DNA of 64,000 nucleotides from Cymbidium sinense. Taxonomy: Eukaryota; Streptophyta; Magnoliopsida; Asparagales; Orchidaceae. The stretch covers positions 57,484,266-57,548,265 of the forward strand of contig CM038222.1 of NCBI GenBank assembly GCA_021442155.1. The letters are read 5' to 3'. A program made the position numbers and the translations under genes. The notes beneath the pieces were generated by a model. That model searched no databases. It worked only from the letters and a program-made list of their open reading frames with translations, and had not been told where the DNA came from. Below are positions 24,180-35,470 of this stretch, in pieces (the stretch's first letter is position 1; each line of letters opens with the position of its first letter).

Positions 24180-25680
24180 TGGTTGTACAAGGGTAGAGGT
24201 CAGCTACCCATTTTTCTTTTTGGGTTGTACGACGGTACTCGACCACACTGACCTTTTAATCTTTTATGATAGCTATAAAATGTTTGATGTTATGTTTAGG
24301 TTGTGCATTAGAAATGACATGCCTTTTCATAGTTTCTTTATGATTGATGTTTGTTGTATGGCCTGGATGTGAATAGGCTCTTAGAACAAAAAAATTTTCT
24401 ACTCCAACTATAACTCATAACTAAATTTTATGAATAACTCATAACCTCACATAAAGCCTAGACATTAAATCAAGATAATTAAACTATTTAATAACCCTTT
24501 AGCTATATGGTTGTATGTCTAATGTTATGCATGCATCTTCTGCCACTCTTGCAAAAATGTTGGCCTCTGTTCTTACACATATGGGAACTGCTTGACCTAT
24601 GAGAGTTACTCCTACTAACGGAGCTTCACCCTCTTCTCTCTTGATTTATCCAATAACTCATTTCAACATGTATTTAGGAATATAAACATTTGAAAGCCTT
24701 TACCAAAATGAAGTGTCAAAAATTAAATAAAAATTAAGAACATTTATATTAGAATAAGTCATTGTTTATACCACTCATGCTCTAGTATCTTAAGGAGTAA
24801 GTTTAAGGACTTTAGTCACTCTTTCTAAATAATAAAAACCTAACTATCTTGCAAAAACATATTGCTTGACCACATGATTTTAAAGCATAAAAAGAGTTAG
24901 CTGGCTGCCACTCTATGCAGTTATAAGTCTGCAGTCGGGTTGTTTACTCTCTTTTGTGGAGGTAAACCATATACCCATATCTTCTTAGATTTAGGTTGCA
25001 CTTTGGTTCTTGCCAAAGCTCCCTAGATTTAGGATCTAAGGTAGTTGTTTCCTTCGGGCTACTAGCATAAATCCTCACCTCTTAAGCATTTCCATGATCT
25101 TGTATTGTGGGGTTTTAAGTCTTTGCCTTTTAATAAAATTTCAATTCAAATATATAATTCTCCTGAATTTTAAATATATAAAGCCCACCCATAGGATAGA
25201 TTGTAATGCTCACTAGGTCTCCTAGTATTTTGAGCATCAGCTACTCATCTCCTTTGGCTTAGATAATAATTCTCTCCTTTTGATTCTTCCCGATTGATTT
25301 TTCAAATATAACCATTTTATTGATAGCCCTATCTTTGAAATCTTTGGAGACAATAATTATTTACTTTGATTGAGAGTATTCCTAAGGAACTCACCTTCCT
25401 TAGGATGAAATTATCTATAGGGGATTACACCATAGGGAACTTTAGAACCAGTATAAATAAGTAATGCTTTATTCATCCAGGTAAAGTAGGGGAAAATCTT
25501 TAATATATTCAAAGACCCATCATGCCTTCGGAGTCCTTATTAGGTGATTAGGTCCATTGTAGGGTGGCGATTTCCATCTTTTGAAATAGTGTTCCATTCC
25601 TTGATGTCATACCCGATCACCTCAATGATTACACTCTAAGATCTACATGGTGTCCCCCATCTCCAAAAATAAACACCACA
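24180..25680 (+). mobile_element. Plus-strand A LTR, second part
   Basis: This resumes the A LTR after B2 and ends ...AAACACCACA at 25680, the normal LTR terminus. It matches the reverse complement of 27917-28126 plus 35846-37150, so the two A LTRs form a long inverted repeat. What follows at 25681 is the hairpin array, not a PBS. This LTR end is therefore probably the right border of the plus-strand element, with the array as flanking DNA. Confidence 0.85.
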
Positions 25681-25689
25681 ATACTTAAT

Positions 25690-27460
25690 TTGGAATTTGA
25701 ATCCACACTTAACAAATTTAGGTATGCTGAGTGGGGTTCATTGAATTTTGGAGAGATTTTTGATATTTGGAGGAGAGACTTTGCCATATGATTTTGATTT
25801 AGAACCCATACTCAACCAATTTAAGTAGGTTGGGCAGGGTTCAAATATTTGGAGAGGCTTTTGAAGATATTTGGATTGTATGTCTTATTTGAAAATTTTA
25901 ATTTGGAAAACCTTTACTTAGAAAATTTATGTATGCTAAGAAGAGGTTTTATTATATGTTTTGAAAATTTTGTGAAAACATCTTTGCTTGTGATGAATGG
26001 TTATGTGTGATATATGTTGATTCAATTTGAAAGTGGGCTTCTTACTTAACAAATTTGGTAAGTAGAGGCCAAATGTGTGTGATATCTGTCTGTTTGACTT
26101 AGAAAATAAGGCTCTTACTTAACAAATTTGGTATGTTAGGTGGGAGCCAAGTGTGATTTGATATATTTTTGTAAAATGAGACTTCATTTAACAAATTTGG
26201 TATGTTAAGTGGAAGCCAAATGTGATTTATTTTTTGAAAAATGAGACTCTCACTTAACAAATTTGGTATGTTAAGTGGAAGTCAAATGTATTTTGATTTG
26301 AAAATGGGGCTCTTACTTAACAAATTAGGTATGTTAAGTAGGAGTCAAGTGTATTATGATTTAAAAATGGGGATCTTACTTAACAAATTTGGTATGTGAA
26401 GTAGGAAATCAAAAGTGTTCATAATTTGAAAAATGAGACTCTTACTCAAAAAATTTGGTATGCTAAGTAGGAGTCAAGTGTGATTTGATATGTTTTTGTT
26501 TACTTTTTAAAATGGGATTCTTACTTAAGAAATTTGGTATGTTAACTAGGAAACCAAATGTGTTTATGATTTGAAAAATGAGGCTCTTAATCAATAAATT
26601 TGGTATCTTAAGTAGGAGCCAAATGTGATTATGATTTGTATTTTGAGAATGATACTCTCACTTAACAAATTTGGTATGTTAAGTGGGATTCAAATGTGTT
26701 ATGATTTCAAAAATGAGATTCTTACTTAACAAATTTTGTGTGTTAAATAAGAATCCAGTGTGCTACGATTTGAAAATGAGACTCTTAACAAATTTGGTAT
26801 GTTAAGTAGGAGTTAAATGTGCTATGATTTGAAAATGAGATTCTTACTTAACAAATTTGGTATTGTTAAGTAGGAATCAACTGTGATTATGATTTTTGTT
26901 TTGAAAATGAGACTCTCACTTAACAAATTTGGTATGTTAGATGGGAGTCAAATGCGTTATGATTTTTAAAATGCGACTCTTACATAAGAAATTCGGTATG
27001 TTAAGTAGGAGTTATGTGTGATATGATTTGAAAATGAGATTCTCACTTAACAAATTTAGTATGTTAAGTAGGAATCAAGTGTGATATGAGTTTTTTTTTT
27101 GAAAGTGGAGAAATCTATTTAACAAATTTGGGTATGTTAAATAGAGGTCAATTTGTTTTTGTGACTTTTGGAAATTGGACTCTCATTTGACTAATTTGGG
27201 TATGTCAAATGGAGTTCAAAATATGTCTTGATCTCATGTATGTGATTTCTTGCTTTTGAAAAGAGGGAAACTTCAACTCTAGCATATGTGAAATATGTTA
27301 AGCGGAGTTTCAATTTTATGTTATGATTTTATTTGAAGATAGGATCTTCATTCAACAAACTTGGGTATGTTGAATGGTTATAACTATTTTCAAAAAAATG
27401 CATTTAAAAAATGATTTTGATTTTGATTTTGAAAAGAACCTCCATGTAACAATCATGGGG
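25690..27460. repeat. Hairpin-forming tandem array, about 25 units of 60-110 bp
   Basis: Degenerate units each carry a core ACTTAAC-aaatttggtat-GTTAAGT: 7-bp arms around an 11-nt loop. Flanking arms often extend the stem to about 14 bp (GACTCTTACTTAAC / GTTAAGTAGGAGTC). Spacers contain 'tttgaaaatgag'. Arm changes are often paired between units: CACTTAAC/GTTAAGTG (near 26250, 26660), TACTTAAC/GTTAAGTA (26317), TATTTAAC/GTTAAATA (27110), CATTTGAC/GTCAAATG (27185), CATTCAAC/GTTGAATG (27350). The array lies about 0.43-2.2 kb downstream of the minus-strand PBS, in the leader of that element, and is cut at 25680 by the plus-strand A LTR. No ORF spans it. Confidence 0.85.
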
Positions 27461-27609
27461 ATTATTAGATGAGTTTGATTATATGAGCTTTTTTGCTTTT
27501 TAAAAGTTTCTTATGAATTTGGTGCAAGATCTTTTGTTATGTGAATTTTCAAAAAGTATTTTTAGAAAGTGACATTTTGTAAAAGTGTTTGTTTACTTAA
27601 ATATAGGAT

Positions 27610-27645
27610 GAACCTTGCCTCACCAAACTAGTGGTGAGGAGGTTC
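27610..27645. repeat. Leader hairpin, 13-bp stem with 2-nt bulge
   Basis: GAACCT-tg-CCTCACC pairs with GGTGAGG-AGGTTC around an 8-nt loop. Every stem position is paired. It resembles an extra, GC-richer member of the adjacent hairpin array (compare GAACCC...GGGTTC near 25795). Confidence 0.75.
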
Positions 27646-27688
27646 TAAGTTTTTATCATCTCCTTTCATTAGTTAATTTTATCTTTCA

Positions 27689-27709
27689 CCTATTGGGAGA
27701 CCCAATAGG
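27689..27709. repeat. Leader hairpin, perfect 9-bp stem CCTATTGGG/CCCAATAGG
   Basis: Nine perfectly paired bases enclose a 3-nt loop (AGA), about 180 bp from the PBS. Confidence 0.75.
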
Positions 27710-27890
27710 GGTTTCAAGACCTACAAGGAGTGAGGTCCTAAAACCTAGGGGATGTTGGCTAGCTTTGCTTCAGAATGAAATAAGCTAAGTTCTAACAGAA
27801 GGAAAGATAGTCTTGGACTAAAATGAAATACAAGTCCACTATCGATGCTTGTAGACAATAATTGTCAAATAAAGATGGAGAGGGAAACCA

Positions 27891-27908
27891 TCCCCAGCGG
27901 AGTAGCCA
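27891..27908 (-). other. Primer-binding site, tRNA-Arg type
   Basis: Minus strand TGGCTACTCCGCTGGGGA, separated from the LTR end (27917) by an 8-nt spacer. It starts with the obligatory TGG and, apart from T for G at base 5, fits the TGGCGACTCC... sites, complementary to tRNA-Arg, known from Ogre/Tat elements. It fixes the minus orientation of the adjoining A LTR and marks the region to its left as internal sequence. Confidence 0.85.
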
Positions 27909-27916
27909 AAAAAATC

Positions 27917-28126
27917 TGTGGTATTTATTTTTGATTATGTGTATGGTGGACACTTCGCAGATCTGAGGGTGTACTTATTAAGGTGATTGGATATAATATC
28001 AAGGAATGGTGTACTATCTTAAAAGATAGAAATCACCACCTTATAATAGACCTAATCACCTAATAAGGACTCCTAAAGCATGATGGGTCTTCAAATATAC
28101 CAGAGATTTTTCTCCTACTTTACATG
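27917..28126 (-). mobile_element. Minus-strand A LTR, distal end (interrupted)
   Basis: These 210 bp begin TGTGGTATTTATTT, the complement of the LTR 3' end, directly after the PBS spacer. Subfamily A is shown by 'cctaataaggactcc' and 'gcatgatgggtctt', as in 25500-25560. ACATG at 28122-28126 is the left target duplication of B3. The LTR resumes at 35846. Confidence 0.85.
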
Positions 28127-31100
28127 TGTGGTGAAATTTTTAAGTTTCTAAGGAAAATTTTATACTTTCATGTTCACTCTAAACGGAATAAAATGAAGAT
28201 AGAAATATATTTTTTAAGCATTTTTGGACACCATGTAGATCTGTAGATGTTCTTATTGAGGGTGGTCGAGTACGACATTGAGGAGAGGTGTACTATCTCA
28301 AAAAAGAGAAGTCACCACCCTACAATAGACCTAATCACCTCAATAAAAACTCTTAAGGACAATGGGTCTGCATATGTACTAGATATTCTTCTCCTACTTT
28401 ACATGGAAAAGTAAAACAGGGTTTATTTGAAACCAGGTTAGTTAAGTTCTCCACAGGTGAAAGCCCCCATAGTTAATTACATCCTAAGGAAGAGGATTCC
28501 TTAGGAATACTCTCAATTAAGGTAAATGATCATTATCTCCAAAGATTTCAATAGGTAGGACAATCATTCAATTAGTTTATTTTAGAAGATCAAATGAGAT
28601 TAATCAAAGAGAGAAAGTTATTATCAAAGAGAATGGGAGATAACTAGGAGATGCTCATGATGTTAGAAAACCTAGTGAGCGTCTTAAACTATCCTATAAT
28701 TAGGCTTTATATTTTTGAAATTGATTTATTTGTTTAAGTTGAATTTTCATTAGAAGTTTAGGGCTTATAATTCCATAACATAAGATTATGAAAATGCCTA
28801 ATATGTGAGGATTTAGGCTTGTGGCCCAAAGAAGGGAGAAGCAACCTCAGAACTTAAATCTAGGGAGCTTCGATGAGGGATAAAAGCACGACCTAAATCT
28901 AAGATAAAAGTGAGTATTTGGTTTGCCTCGATAAGAGAGGACAAACCATCCAACTGCTTGGACTTACAACCGCTTGGGGTTGGCCGCCAACTAACTCCTC
29001 CTACGATTTTAAATTAATGTAGGCAAGTCATATGCTTTATGCAAGATAGCTAGGCTATTATTTATTTAGAAAGAGACTAAGTCTTTAAACTCACTCTCTA
29101 AGAGACTATATCATGTACGTGCATGAAAAATGATCTAGATCTAATGCAAAATATATTACATTTTTTATTTTTATTTTTGGACAATCATTTGACTCAAGCT
29201 TAAAAGATTCATATGCCTAATGTATGAGAAGTAAGATTATTGGTCAAAATCAGTAAGAAGGGAGGAGGTGTGTTTCCACCATGGCTCTCAAAGGTCAAGC
29301 AAAGTTTCTCTGGAAAAGGTGGAAACCCTCCAATCAAGAGTGAATCAATATGCTTTTTATGCATGATGTTATAAAAGAAATACTCATCCAGCTAAGGGGT
29401 TGCTAATTCTTTTATCTTGATTTTTAGCCTAAGATTTAGGTGAGGTTATGAGTTCTTTATTTTAAATTTTGAGTTGATTAATTTGGTAGAAGATTTATTT
29501 TTTTCTAAGAGCTTAATCATCATCCAGGACATACATCAAGTAAAGAAGAAACTAGGAAACATGCCTCTTAATGCACAAGCTAAATAAAACATCAAACATT
29601 TTATAAAGATAGCATGAAAAAATAAAAGGCCATTTATGATCGGGTGCCACTGCACAAACCTGAAAATAAATTGGGTAGCCGAGCTCTACCCTCATACAAC
29701 TCAGATTACAAATGAATTAATTTACAATCAAGTAAGGAAATTCATGTTATGGGGGTCTTCATTTCTTTTTTCTCTCCTTTCTTCTTTCATCTTTCATCTT
29801 TCATCTTTCTTCTTTTGCTTCCTTCTTTTGGTTCCTTCTCTTGGATGGTTGGAAGGTGGTTGCTCCAAAGGCTTCATATGGTATATAATATGAGATCTTA
29901 TGACCAATGCTCACCTTAATTCCCCATAATAATCATTCCAAAATCCTAATTGCAAAAATTATATGAAAAGAAAAAGTAAATCTAACTAACACCTACAAAA
30001 CAGAGATTAGCTAAGCAAACCATACAAATCCCAAGCATGTATATTGGACTTAGAATCCCACACATGGGTAACCAAGTCCACCTGGCCTATTAGATTATGC
30101 TTTAGGGTCTAAGCTCCTACGCAGTAAAAGTAGTTATATTGCAGCGCCCCTTAAGCACAATCCCCTACATAAAATAATGATTATACTAAATCGTACTACC
30201 TTTCATTCTATACACATTCACCCTAACATCCAGACTAAAAATAATACATCATAAAATAAAAGCAAATATCAAGCCATGCACCGCCCTAACCTAAAGCTAG
30301 AAGTGATGACTTAAACTAATGTGTGTGCTTTAAAAAGGTTTGTGTGGCATGCTTACCTATGACTTTAAGTATTGAATTTTCTAAGTGTGAAGATGTTCAA
30401 CTTAGGTGGGTGGTTTTATTTAAGTGTTTAGTTAATTTGGGTCAATTTTATTTGATGACTTAATTTGGTTTAGGTGAACCTACTTAATTACTAAAAGTTG
30501 TAAAGAGAAGGAAAAGAGAAGAGAACCTTTCTTTCCTCTACCCTAAGTAATTTCTAAAGTAGATTTATATTTAGTTTTATTTTGTGAATGTCTTCTTATG
30601 TGTTTTAATTAATCCTAAGTTTAGATCAACTCTAAACAAACCTATTAAAAAATAAAGGCATTTTAAGATTAAATAAAGTGAATTAATGTCACAAAACACA
30701 CATCACTTTATTTCTTTCCCAACATATATGACATGCATACGTATGAATCCTAAGCATATCTATACATACAAATGGAAATGTTTAGCATACTTTATGATGA
30801 ATGCTAAGTAAGTTACTTAAGAAAATTTGAATGCTTTATGATGCATGCTTTTCATTAAGTAGAAAAGAGGTTTTCTTATTCCATTTATCACTTGCACATG
30901 TGTATGTATGAAAGGCATAAGTGAGTATGACACCACATTTAGCACAAAGGGTATAAGGTACAAGACCTACTTCAGGCTACTTAAAGCCTTGCAACCCTGG
31001 GGTCATCCAGACTAATATACCACTTTATTTAAATACAAGCATATATATAAAAGAAATGAATGGAAAAGAAAGATACAAAAGTTTGTATTTGTTTGTTTGA

Positions 31101-32616
31101 TTTGTTTATGAAATTTATATGTGTAAGTATGAATGTCCTCATTTAAATAATAGCATATGAATGAATAGGAATGGAGTTAGGCAAGTGTTATGTTCTTTTC
31201 AAATGAACTATATACTTTACCAAATCCTATTCAAAACTATGCTGAAAGGAAAAAGAAGGTAAACTACACTATGCACATCTTCATGTTTATATTCACATGC
31301 AAGCTTATAAATATTTATAAGTAGCAAACTTTCAATTTTAGGAAGTTGATTTCTAGATTTTGAAAATAGATTTGGATTTAATAGTGATAATAGCCATTCA
31401 TATTTTTTACTTTAGCCAAAACATGCAATTTAACATAAAGAAAACATTTCATTTTTGATATTGATTTTTGAAAAACATGAATGCATGAAACTCATATGAC
31501 ATACACATATAGCATGTTAGGAAAGAATTAAAGTGATGAAAGCATGTAAACACATTCACCCTAATTAATTCTTAAAGACAATATTATGAAATAAGAAAGC
31601 TTAAAGCAAATCAAATTATTTTCAAGGAAGGTTTGATTTTGTTTTTAGTTTGATTTAGCTTGAGAAATGTGAGGTGAGTTTGCTATTCCTAACCCATTCC
31701 CACATATGTTTGTTATTTTAGTTTAAATTTTAGGTGATTAAATCAATTTTATGCTTTGATTAGGTTAAGGTATGAATTAAGTGTATTAATTACCCCTTAC
31801 CTATACCACCTTAGCATACTTAATCAAATAATTATGAGCCAATGAGATGACATAAAACCACACAAAAAATTTAAATCAGCAATGCACCTAGGAAAGAAAA
31901 GGGCCTAATGCAATTGGCTCATGATTAATTATTAATAACTAAGGGATTTAACTTAAGTACTTTCATAACTGCTCTCACACATGTGAGTTGGGTTCTGATT
32001 TCCTTAATGCTCTTAGATTATTGAACACCTAAGCATCTACCCAAGATAGATTAATTGAGTTCTGAAAATTTTTAGAATTTTATGAAATTAATTAGGTGGT
32101 GAATTAACCCATAAGTGGGTTGGATTAATAAGGAAAGGGGTTTTTGAATATCTTAAGGAAAGTAACCCAAAATTATCCCCTAAACCTCATATTCACTTAA
32201 TCAAAACCTAATTGACTCAATCAGAAGGTTAGATAACTAATTATACCCTTAATTAAGTTTAATTATATTAAGGGAGTGATTAAGGAATGAACTAACAATT
32301 CCTCTAATTATGCCACCAATAAATCCCAAGAAAATTAGGGAAGGCACGGGTCATCCCACTAATTAAGCACAAGAAGTTCGGAATTAATCAGTGGAGTAAT
32401 TAAAGGGTAATTAGTAAAATGACATTCCCAATAAAACCCAAATTCAGAGAAAGCACTATTCAAAATCTATTAAAATTAATTTTAGAATATTCTATGTTCA
32501 ATTATCTATCCAATGCAATTTATTTTATATTTGTTTGATTTTTTATGCTTAGTTATGAATTTAGAAAGTTTCCATGGTTAATTAATGATTAAATAGCCTA
32601 ATTATAAATGTTTAAT

Positions 32617-32674
32617 CCCATCGGTGCCACATGGGCCGCTGACATGGCATGCGCTTTCCATGTGGCGTGATGGG
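32617..32674. repeat. Central LTR palindrome (B3), 17-bp arms
   Basis: CCCATCGGTGCCACATGG faces CCATGTGGCGTGATGGG across 23 nt containing GCATGCGCTTT. One unpaired base interrupts the left arm. The module is conserved at the same place in the C 5' LTR (50157-50210), in the A LTR near 40225-40290 (diverged) and in B1 near 4670-4730, where the arms contain CACGTG. Confidence 0.7.
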
Positions 32675-33482
32675 ATTCGATATTAAAGTAGTCACATCAT
32701 AGCTTCATGTCAGCAGCGACACTATGCGCTTTCTCCTCACCCATCCAATCAAGGATGGATGGTTGCGGTTAAAGCCGCGGTTCTAAAGAGATAAAATGTG
32801 GATGCTATGTATTTTAATCACGGTCGTCAATCCAAAATGTACGAATGGATGGCCTATGATCCTTCCCTATTCTTCTCTGTGAGCAATGGGCACCATCCAT
32901 CTTCTAGGAGAAGATCTGAGCTTGATTGATCTCATATTGTATTGAAACTCAACCTAAACCATCAACATGCAAAGGAGATCACATCCAAGGGCTAACTTAT
33001 CATGGGGTGAAGATTCTCTTCACAAAGCTCCAAGAAAATTTGAAACTATGCTCGGTTTAATGGCATACCTCACCGGAGGTGATCACCTATGCTCGATTCC
33101 CTTGGAGAAGCTTCGTCTAGTGGAGGTGAAGCTTTGTTGAGGGTTTGAGGTGTTGAAAAAGGGTAGTTGCTTCTAGAGGCCAACTCCACTTGCACTTGAG
33201 CTCGATCTTAATCGAAGTAGATCCTCCCTTTCCTTTGGAGGTTGGGAAAGAGCTTGGGTGAACTCGACTTGATCCTCTAAGGGTGCTCAAAGGAGGAATT
33301 AGGTTGGTTTGAAGTATGGAGTAAGTTGGATTTCCACTTGAGCTCCCCTATTTTTGGTTTGGAGAAATCTGAAAAATGGGAAATTCAAATGGGTTCTAGG
33401 ATGCTTGGGATCACTTGGCAATGGCTCCTCTGGCTTCCCTTAGCTCAATCGAGTATGAGAGAGTGAAGATTTAATTAAATTA

Positions 33483-33501
33483 GGGGGAGTATATCTCCCC
33501 C
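33483..33501. repeat. Palindrome GGGGGAG-TATAT-CTCCCCC in B3
   Basis: Both 7-bp arms are perfect; this is the reverse-orientation counterpart of 3848-3866. Confidence 0.65.
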
Positions 33502-33959
33502 TTGAAGGATCGGATGGTCGGCCTTCACTTGCCATTTTGATCTAATTGAGCTTATACAATGGGTTTGTTAGGCTATTAGAGGTGTCCTTGAATTCAGTTT
33601 TGGCCAAATGAGGAGTGGATGAGGTGGCCATGTGCTTAAATCAAGTGAAGGGAGGATTCCATATGGCCAATTTCAAAGGAGGTGGTCGATTTTGGGTTCG
33701 GGTTGGGTTTGGTCAACCCAAACCCATTGGGTCATGTGCACTAGGTCCATTAGGGACCATCTGGTCGACTAAGAGGATGCCAAGTGTCCATGAAAAGGAA
33801 TTAGCCAAATTCCAAGTGGTTTTAACTTTGGGTTACCCTATGACTTAGGGGTAAAATGGTCATTTGACCTTGATTTTAGTTTGGGTATGTTTGGCATGTT
33901 TGAAAAATGAGTTAGGCCAATTTTTATTGAATTTGGAGTTAGTTTGATATGATTTGGCT

Positions 33960-34640
33960 CATGTTGACCCATTTAGGTCAAAAATGGGTCAACTTGGATC
34001 AAGTTGACCAATTAGTCAAATTTGGTCAAACCAAGGGTTGGGTAAAGTTCATATGACCATTTGAAATGTTTGGTGGCTTTAGTTTGACTCAATTTTCTTT
34101 AGGTTTGAATTTGGTTCACTTGAGTTCATTTAGGTCAAATGGGTCAAGTTGACCAAATTGACCCATTTGACCTATTTGGGTTAGGTCATAGGTTGGTTCA
34201 TGTTTGGTTGGTCATATGAAATGGATTTGTATCTTTGTCTCCAATCAAGTTGGTTTATGTTTGAGTTTGGCTCAATATGTCCCTTTAGGTCAAGTTGGGT
34301 TCATGGTCAATTGGGCTAGGTTAGGCTCAAATGTTGACTTGGTCAAGTTCAAACATTGATCATGAATGAGTCTTGATCAATGGTTTCAATCAATATGGCC
34401 TATGCTGGGTTTATACTGTGTTGGGTTTCATTTTGGCTAAGTTTTGACTTGGTCAACCATTAAGTTTGACTTGGTTTGACCCAATTTGAGTGATTGATCA
34501 TCTCATGATGATTGTTGATCATGATGAGAGGCTTAGGTGGGCTTAGTTCAATCCAATTTGGTTAGGATTAAAATTTGGCTCATAAGGGTACTTTAGGTCA
34601 CTTTGGGTCAATTGAGCCTAAGTAGGTTAAATGGCTTTGT
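33960..34640. promoter_or_regulatory. W-box-like array in LTR B3
   Basis: Repeated GGTCAA/TTGACC hexamers on both strands match the arrays in B1 and B2. Confidence 0.55.
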
Positions 34641-34959
34641 CAAAGCTTGAATTGAGTTTTATTGAACTTACATTTGGACTTATGATTGAAATATAAATCC
34701 ATTTGCAAGTGGTTTGAAGTCAAATGGGATTTGATTCATTTGATAATTTCAAATTCAAAGGGTGAACATGAGTTTGACTTAGGTTTGATTTTTGAATTGA
34801 GTTTTGGTTTGATGATTGAGGTTTGTATTTATATTTGGATTCATGATTGTAGGATTGATTGAATCATGAAGAAAAATCAAGGGTTTAGCTTGATTTCAAA
34901 TTGATTTGGCTAAGTTCAAGATTTTGACTTGAAAGACTTAGGTTAGATTTTGAATGAAT

Positions 34960-35470
34960 TTGATTTCGATTTTTGGAGTTGGGTTTGGTTGTTTGAATTT
35001 ATATTTCGTTTATATATCTGAATATAAATGAAAATATAAATGATATATGAGAAAATTTGAAGGATTTTAAGTGATTTGAACTTGATTTAGGCTAAGTCCT
35101 TAAGAGGGAAATAAAGGACTTTGGATATATTTTTGATTTGGATTTAGTTTGATTGATTTGAATTTATATTTTATTTATATGTGTGAATATAAATGAGAAT
35201 ATAAATGGGTTGTGAGAAAATTTCATGAATTTAAGGTGGTTTGAATTTGATTTAGGCTAAGTCTTTAAGAAGGGGTCAAAGGACTTAGGAAAGATTTTTT
35301 ATTTTGGATTTGAATTTTGGATTTAGTTTGATTGATTTGAACTTATATTTCATTTATATATGTGAATATAAATGAGAATATAAATGAGTTGTGAGAAAAT
35401 TTCATGAGTTTGAATTGAATTAGATTTGATTAAGGCTACATCCTTAAGAGGGAAATAAAGGACTTAAGAA
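34960..35470. repeat. Three tandem AT-rich repeats in LTR B3
   Basis: The 48-bp AT-rich core (TATATTTCATTTATATA-like, then GAATATAAATGA) begins at 34995, 35160 and 35340, with related text between, giving 165-180-bp periods. Confidence 0.78.

Larger units (their letters stand above)
27461..27890 (-). other. Leader (5'UTR) of the minus-strand A element
   Basis: This 430-bp stretch between the hairpin array and the PBS is the transcribed leader immediately downstream of the PBS of a minus-strand element. It has no ORF. It contains two strong inverted repeats (27610-27645 and 27689-27709). In LTR elements this region commonly carries dimerisation and packaging signals, which is an inference here. 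Confidence 0.6.

Noticed and set aside
25690..27460. CRISPR array
   Set aside because: The units are degenerate, spacers are themselves repeated, unit length varies and the setting is a plant retrotransposon leader.
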